Part shown: positions 19,938 to 23,690 of the stretch, in pieces
Position numbering within the stretch: the stretch's first letter is position 1
Layout of the letters: every line of letters begins with the position of its first letter
Assembly: GCA_048213135.1 (NCBI GenBank)
Contig: PS015071.1
Span: 81,292-104,981, forward strand
Length of the DNA: 23,690 bases
Source: Reclinomonas americana ATCC 50394
Lineage: Eukaryota > Jakobida > Jakobea > Jakobida
Reading direction: 5' to 3'
Notes under the pieces: model-generated
Told to the model about the DNA's origin: nothing
Databases searched by the model: none
The model's input: only the letters and a program-made list of their open reading frames with translations
Translations under genes and position numbers: made by a program

Positions 19938-22900
19938 ATGCGCGCGCTTCTCGTTTGCTTTGCACTTCTCAGTGCGTGCATTGTGCTCGCCAATGCACAC
20001 ATTTGTGTGATTGAGCCGCATCAACGCGGGTGCGTGCAGACAGAGAGCAGTCTCTCTCTGTTGGTTACCAAGACTCACTCTTGTGTCTCTCTCTCGTGAC
20101 TCAGAAAGCTGAACTTGGGTGATGGTGAGTGTGATTGTGAAAGCGTCTCTCTCTTTGTGTGTGTGTATCAGTGAACTGATGCACGTGTGTGTGCAGGAGG
20201 CGATCGTTGCGTTCATGGGCGCTTTTCGGAGAAATGCAAGAATGGAAGAGAGAGAAAGAGAGAGAGAGAGAGAACAGAAGCAGGAGCTGTTGTTGCATTA
20301 TGCTACTCTTTCCGTCTCCTCTCTCACCCTCCCAACCACAGCATCGTGCTTCCGCCACGGAGCGCCCTGCGGCGGTCAGCCGAGCGGCCCGGTTGTTCGC
20401 TCGCTGCGCTCTGGCTCGCGCTACACTGTGACCTGGCAGCAGAGTTGCGTGCACTCCCTTGCCTCCTCTCCTCCCTCTCTACCCTTATGACCCGCTTGCA
20501 GACTACAACCACTTCACCGTCGGCGACGCCGGTTTCATGGATGTTTCGTGGGCCGCTGGTCCCAACCCCGCCGACGCCGATTTCAGTCTCCTCGGAGCTG
20601 TGCCGTTGCGTTGGGAACGAAACGTGGGGAGGTCGCCAACCGTGCCTCACATCTCTCGCCACAGGGACAACAACTCGCACTGGCAGGGCTCGCAGACGAA
20701 CTACACGCTGACAGTGACGCTGCCGAACTCGAACTGCCCGCAATGCGTGCTGCGCTTCCGCTACGTGCCGCACAGTTCCGTCAGCACCTCGCACAGCCTC
20801 CCTGTCAAGTCGTGCTCACATTGGCGCAGAGCCCGGAGAGGACATCTTCTACCAGTGTGCCGATGTGTCCATTACGCCGAACGGCGAGGAGCAGCCGCTG
20901 AAGGACCGCTCCCCCGCAGAGTTGGTGCCGGTGGCGCCCGGTGCGCAACCGTTTGTGCCCAAGGACGGTGTGAAGCGCGAGAATGTCAACCTCTACGGCA
21001 TTGCGTACAGCCCGTTTGACGATTTCAGCGAGTTTGTCAAGATCGACCCCACGACGGGCCAGATGATTACGGTGTCAACGCTGCCGTTTGTCGTCCGTGA
21101 TGGTGCGCGGTGGCCGAGGGGGGAGGAGATGGTGGTGGTGGACCGTCGCACTCACTCATTGGTGTGCAAAAAAACAGGTGTGGGAGTGGGCTCGCCGCTC
21201 TCCGATCTGAATGCCCTCGCCCGTCTCGATGCCTCGGCGTTTATTGCGGATCAGACGGGTACCGTTGACAATGGTCGCGGCATCGTGTTTTACCTGGCGT
21301 CGCTGAACAACACGCTGGGTGAGTGGCAAAGAAGGGGCAAGGAGGGAGGGCGAAGAGGGAGAAGGGGGAAAGGAGGCAAAGAGAGAAGGGGATAGGAGTG
21401 AGGGAGAGGTGGAAGGGGAGGGACAGAGTTAGTGAGCGAATGCGTGAGTGTCAGTTGTTGACTTTCGAAGCTCGAAGAGTGAGCGCATCGAAATACTTCT
21501 TGCTGCTGTCAAGGCTGTCACTGTGCACTAGTCAGAAGACATCAGCTGTTTTTATGATCCTGTTTATTGGGGGGAATTCGTAGTCGTCGTCATTGTTGTT
21601 GTTGTCGCTTTAATTAGAGACAACTGCAAATAATAGTGAGGGAGTGCAGCGACAAGAGAGTATGCGAACGTGAGTGAGTTTGAGTTGTGCGGGAATGAAT
21701 GTGACTTATACAGCTGAACAGGCAACTCGCCCAACCTCTTGCTGTCGGTGACGCACATGGATGGCAAATTTTCGGTGCTGCGCCTGCCCGACAGCATTCT
21801 GCCCATCAACGCCATCAACTATAACCCGCGCGGTAACAAGATTGTGGGACTGAGGTGAGAGAGAGGGGAGAGATGGGGGAATGAGAGGGCAAGAGGACAC
21901 TTCGTTCTAGGTGCATTACTCTTACTGTTAATTCACGAACGATACAGCAGTGTGCCATCTTCTGCGTTCTCCCTTTTCGTCACTGTGTCACGAGTGTCTC
22001 TTTCATGTTGATTTCTCTGCGCCGTATCTGGAGTACCGGTCTTCCGATACCCATTCCTCCAAATGCAGCACTCGTCCGGTTGCTGGCAAGCCTGGTTTCT
22101 TCCAGAGCTTCGTCTACAGCATCGATGTTGCCACCGGTGCCGCCTCCCAGATTGCCACGTTCGGCCCCGACGACACCTACATCAACTTCCAGTGGTCGCT
22201 GATTGATGAGCCGCGCGGCATTTACTACCTGCTGATGGGCAACGAGAACGACGCGCCCGGACTGACGGCCAAGTTGCGGGCGAACAGCACATCATATTCT
22301 CTCTTTTCCTGACTCATTTCTTGCCTTCACGAGCAGGCTGTTCACCATTGATCTGCTCACCAACACCATGGTTCGCGTGGTCGACGTCGATGTCTCCAAG
22401 TTCACCATCGCCTCGATGGAGGTCGACACGCGTGGCGCGCTCTTCACGTACTCGCCAGGGCTCACCACTGACGCGACCGTCGTGTGGACATTTGTCAAGC
22501 TGGACCCGACGACTGGTGCGTGTATATATATGTTTTTTCCCTTTCAACCTCTTCATTGACACTGACAGTGATGTCATTATTGCAGGCGCCATCACGCCCC
22601 TTTACCAGGTCGGCAACGCCAACTCGTTCGAGCGCTACTACGGCGGCAGCGTGTACGGCTGGGATGCGGCGAACCATGTCTTCTTGTATGCGATGCGCAG
22701 TGGCAGCGACAATTCCAGCACTGTTGCGTCTGTGAGGGAAGGGAGGGGGAGAGTGGGAGAGGGATAGAGAGGGAAACAGTGGAGAGGGATAGAGAGAGGG
22801 AAACAGTGGAGAGAAGAAAGATAGTGTGAATGATTGTGGGTGAGTGCATGCACATGTGCGTATGGTGGATATGTGTGTCTTCGTGCGCACTCATGCCTTC

Positions 22901-23214
22901 GCCTCTCCCTTCTTCCAGATTGCCTTCTCGGATCCGGAGGCCTCGGGCCCGACCTTCTCGCCGCGCATTCAGCTGCGCCACGTGCACAATCTGGCCATTA
23001 TCAGCCTTCGCCAGTGAGAACACGCGAAAACGACAACAACAAGAAGAAATACACGGCTTTTCGCGACTTGTCGGCACTCGCAAAACATTCGTTGTGCCGC
23101 GTCACGTACGTTAACGATTGCGTATATTCACAGGTCGTCTTGGCGTCGGTCGACCACCACCAGGTGCTGTACGAAGTCGTCCACGTGCCACTGATGACGG
23201 CTGATGCTCCATGA
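19938..23214 (+). CDS. Secreted LPMO-like protein with C-terminal propeller-like repeats, 12-13 exons
   Basis: Signal peptide MRALLVCFALLSACIVLANA, then His21 as the first mature residue (HICVIEPHQRG), as in copper LPMOs. A second His is in WQQNYNHF (His75) and an aromatic in FYQCADVSI; CVLRFRYV fits LPMO/chitin-binding type-4 domains (AA10, AA11, AA15 or the BIM1/X325 relatives). Exons: 19938-20029, 20105-20124, 20342-20443, 20502-20604, 20665-20774, 20830-21102, 21178-21318, 21722-21854, 22069-22272, 22337-22515, 22586-22722, 22919-22981, 23134-23214; about 545 aa. From residue ~190 on, repeated units such as NLYGIAYSPFDDFSEFVKID..TGQM, SFVYSIDVATG, TFVKLDPTTGAITPLYQV suggest a beta-propeller. 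Four introns use GTTGCG donors. The C-terminus is uncertain: either splicing at 22982 to the GC3-rich exon 23134-23214, or a stop at 23015-23017 after HNLAIISLRQ. An upstream in-frame ATG at 19878 would bury the signal peptide, so 19938 is preferred. Catalysis is not proven; the Cu site is inferred. Confidence 0.78.
21319..21721. other. Longest intron of the LPMO-like gene (403 bp)
   Basis: Donor gtgagt at 21319, acceptor gctgaacag ending 21721, phase 1 on both sides. Positions 21325-21420 are purine-rich repeats (GGAGGG, GAGAAG, GGCAAAG); 21555-21620 is AT-richer with gttgttgttgtcg. No exon seen. Confidence 0.8.
22732..22830. repeat. Duplicated purine-rich unit in an LPMO-gene intron
   Basis: Within intron 22723-22918, the unit gagggatagagagggaaacagtggagag occurs twice in tandem (about 22759 and 22785, the second with one extra GA), after GGGAGGGG repeats. 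It is a small local duplication with no coding meaning. Confidence 0.75.
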
Positions 23215-23217
23215 CGA

Positions 23218-23402
23218 AGAAGATTGCAACTGGAGAACTCACACGCTGCCTGGCTCTGCTGGTCTCTCTATGACTCACGGTACCAACGCCACTTGTTCTT
23301 TCTGCATTCCTGAAATACATGCGTTGTTCCAGCATCACATTTCGATCACGACTCTTTCTTCTGTTTCCGCGATGTCTCAGTTTCTGATGCTGCTCACTCA
23401 AG
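23218..23402. other. Intergenic region after the LPMO-like gene
   Basis: About 185 bp between the stop at 23212-23214 and the next candidate start at 23403. No exon, tRNA or clear polyadenylation signal seen; tgaaatacatgcg near 23310 is the only AT-richer spot. If the LPMO-like gene ends at 23017, its 3' region also includes 23018-23217. Confidence 0.5.
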
Positions 23403-23567
23403 ATGGCAATCGTCATGCAGCTGATGATGCTGTTTGGGCCAGCAATTTTGTAACTTGCAAGTGTAGACCCCCGACGCGGGAAGCCAGCTGATCAGCCGGA
23501 CCGTGGATTCAAGATTCGTCCGCATCTTTGACAAGCAGCGCATATCGCTGCGCCTGCAAACCACACG
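23403..23567 (+). CDS. First exons of an unidentified gene (partial, runs off the window)
   Basis: The best-supported piece is 23467-23567: after a tgtag acceptor it codes GSQLISRTVDSRFVRIFDKQ and ISLRLQTT with GC-ending codons, then a consensus donor gtacgc at 23568 (phase 2). A possible first exon is ATG GCA ATC (23403-23411) with donor gtcatg at 23412; the 55-bp intron fits the window and both sides are phase 0. No family is recognised. A different upstream first exon is possible. The sequence after the donor is CA-rich intron to the window end. Confidence 0.38.
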
Positions 23568-23690
23568 GTACGCATCCAAACACAGACACGCACACACACG
23601 CACACACAGACGCATCCACTCACGCGTCCTTCGTGTGCGCCATGGCTGACATGTCTCCTCGCCTTCTCCTCCCTCTCTCACTCACTCACA

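Noticed and set aside
22834-23214. Single-exon 126-codon gene on the + strand
   Set aside because: Its first half is intron and another frame of the confirmed exon at 22919; only the last 27 codons look coding and are treated as a possible final exon.

Overview
The window is nuclear DNA of a flagellated, intron-rich eukaryote, most likely a protist. Genes are built of short exons separated by mostly 50-80 bp GT-AG introns. Coding third positions are GC-rich. Intergenic DNA and the longer introns are full of (CT)n, (CA)n, purine-rich and minisatellite repeats, and four assembly gaps (N runs) sit in or beside such DNA. A ciliary transition-zone gene (CC2D2A) means the organism makes a cilium. 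I cannot name the lineage. An apusomonad, an ichthyosporean-like holozoan or another free-living flagellate would all fit.

Layout, left to right: the last exon of an unknown + gene (158-274); a complete 11-exon diflavin reductase of the NADPH-cytochrome P450 reductase (CPR) family on the - strand (3865 to 368), whose N-terminus looks like a mitochondrial presequence instead of the usual membrane anchor; a divergent promoter region; a + strand hybrid-cluster protein (Hcp, 'hydroxylamine reductase', 4717-6727, N-terminal Cys exon lost at an assembly gap); a ~38-exon CC2D2A orthologue on the - strand (19037 to 6814), tail to tail with Hcp; a second divergent region that also holds unexplained exon-like sequence; a + strand secreted protein with an LPMO-like (histidine brace) N-terminal domain and a propeller-like C-terminal part (19938-23214); and the start of a further + gene (about 23403 on). 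Gene orientation alternates, with only 93 bp (gene 1/CPR) and 86 bp (Hcp/CC2D2A) between convergent stop codons.

How the genes may work together: CPR and Hcp are head to head and both have mitochondrial-type N-termini (the Hcp one is tentative), so they could form an NADPH -> flavoprotein -> Hcp electron chain for nitric oxide or hydroxylamine reduction. This is an inference from position and family. CC2D2A and the LPMO-like gene have no visible link to it.

The most unusual signal is in the introns. Splicing every gene by hand gives about 66 introns, and 17 of them, spread over all four main genes, start with the same non-consensus donor GTTGCG (13 with T at +7). In none of the 17 is the last exon base G. 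GTGCGN is another common donor here, so GTTGCGT looks like GTGCGT with one extra T, as expected for a bulged U1 register or for a variant snRNA. All exon ends were set by reading frame, intron phase and protein-family alignment from memory; no program was run.
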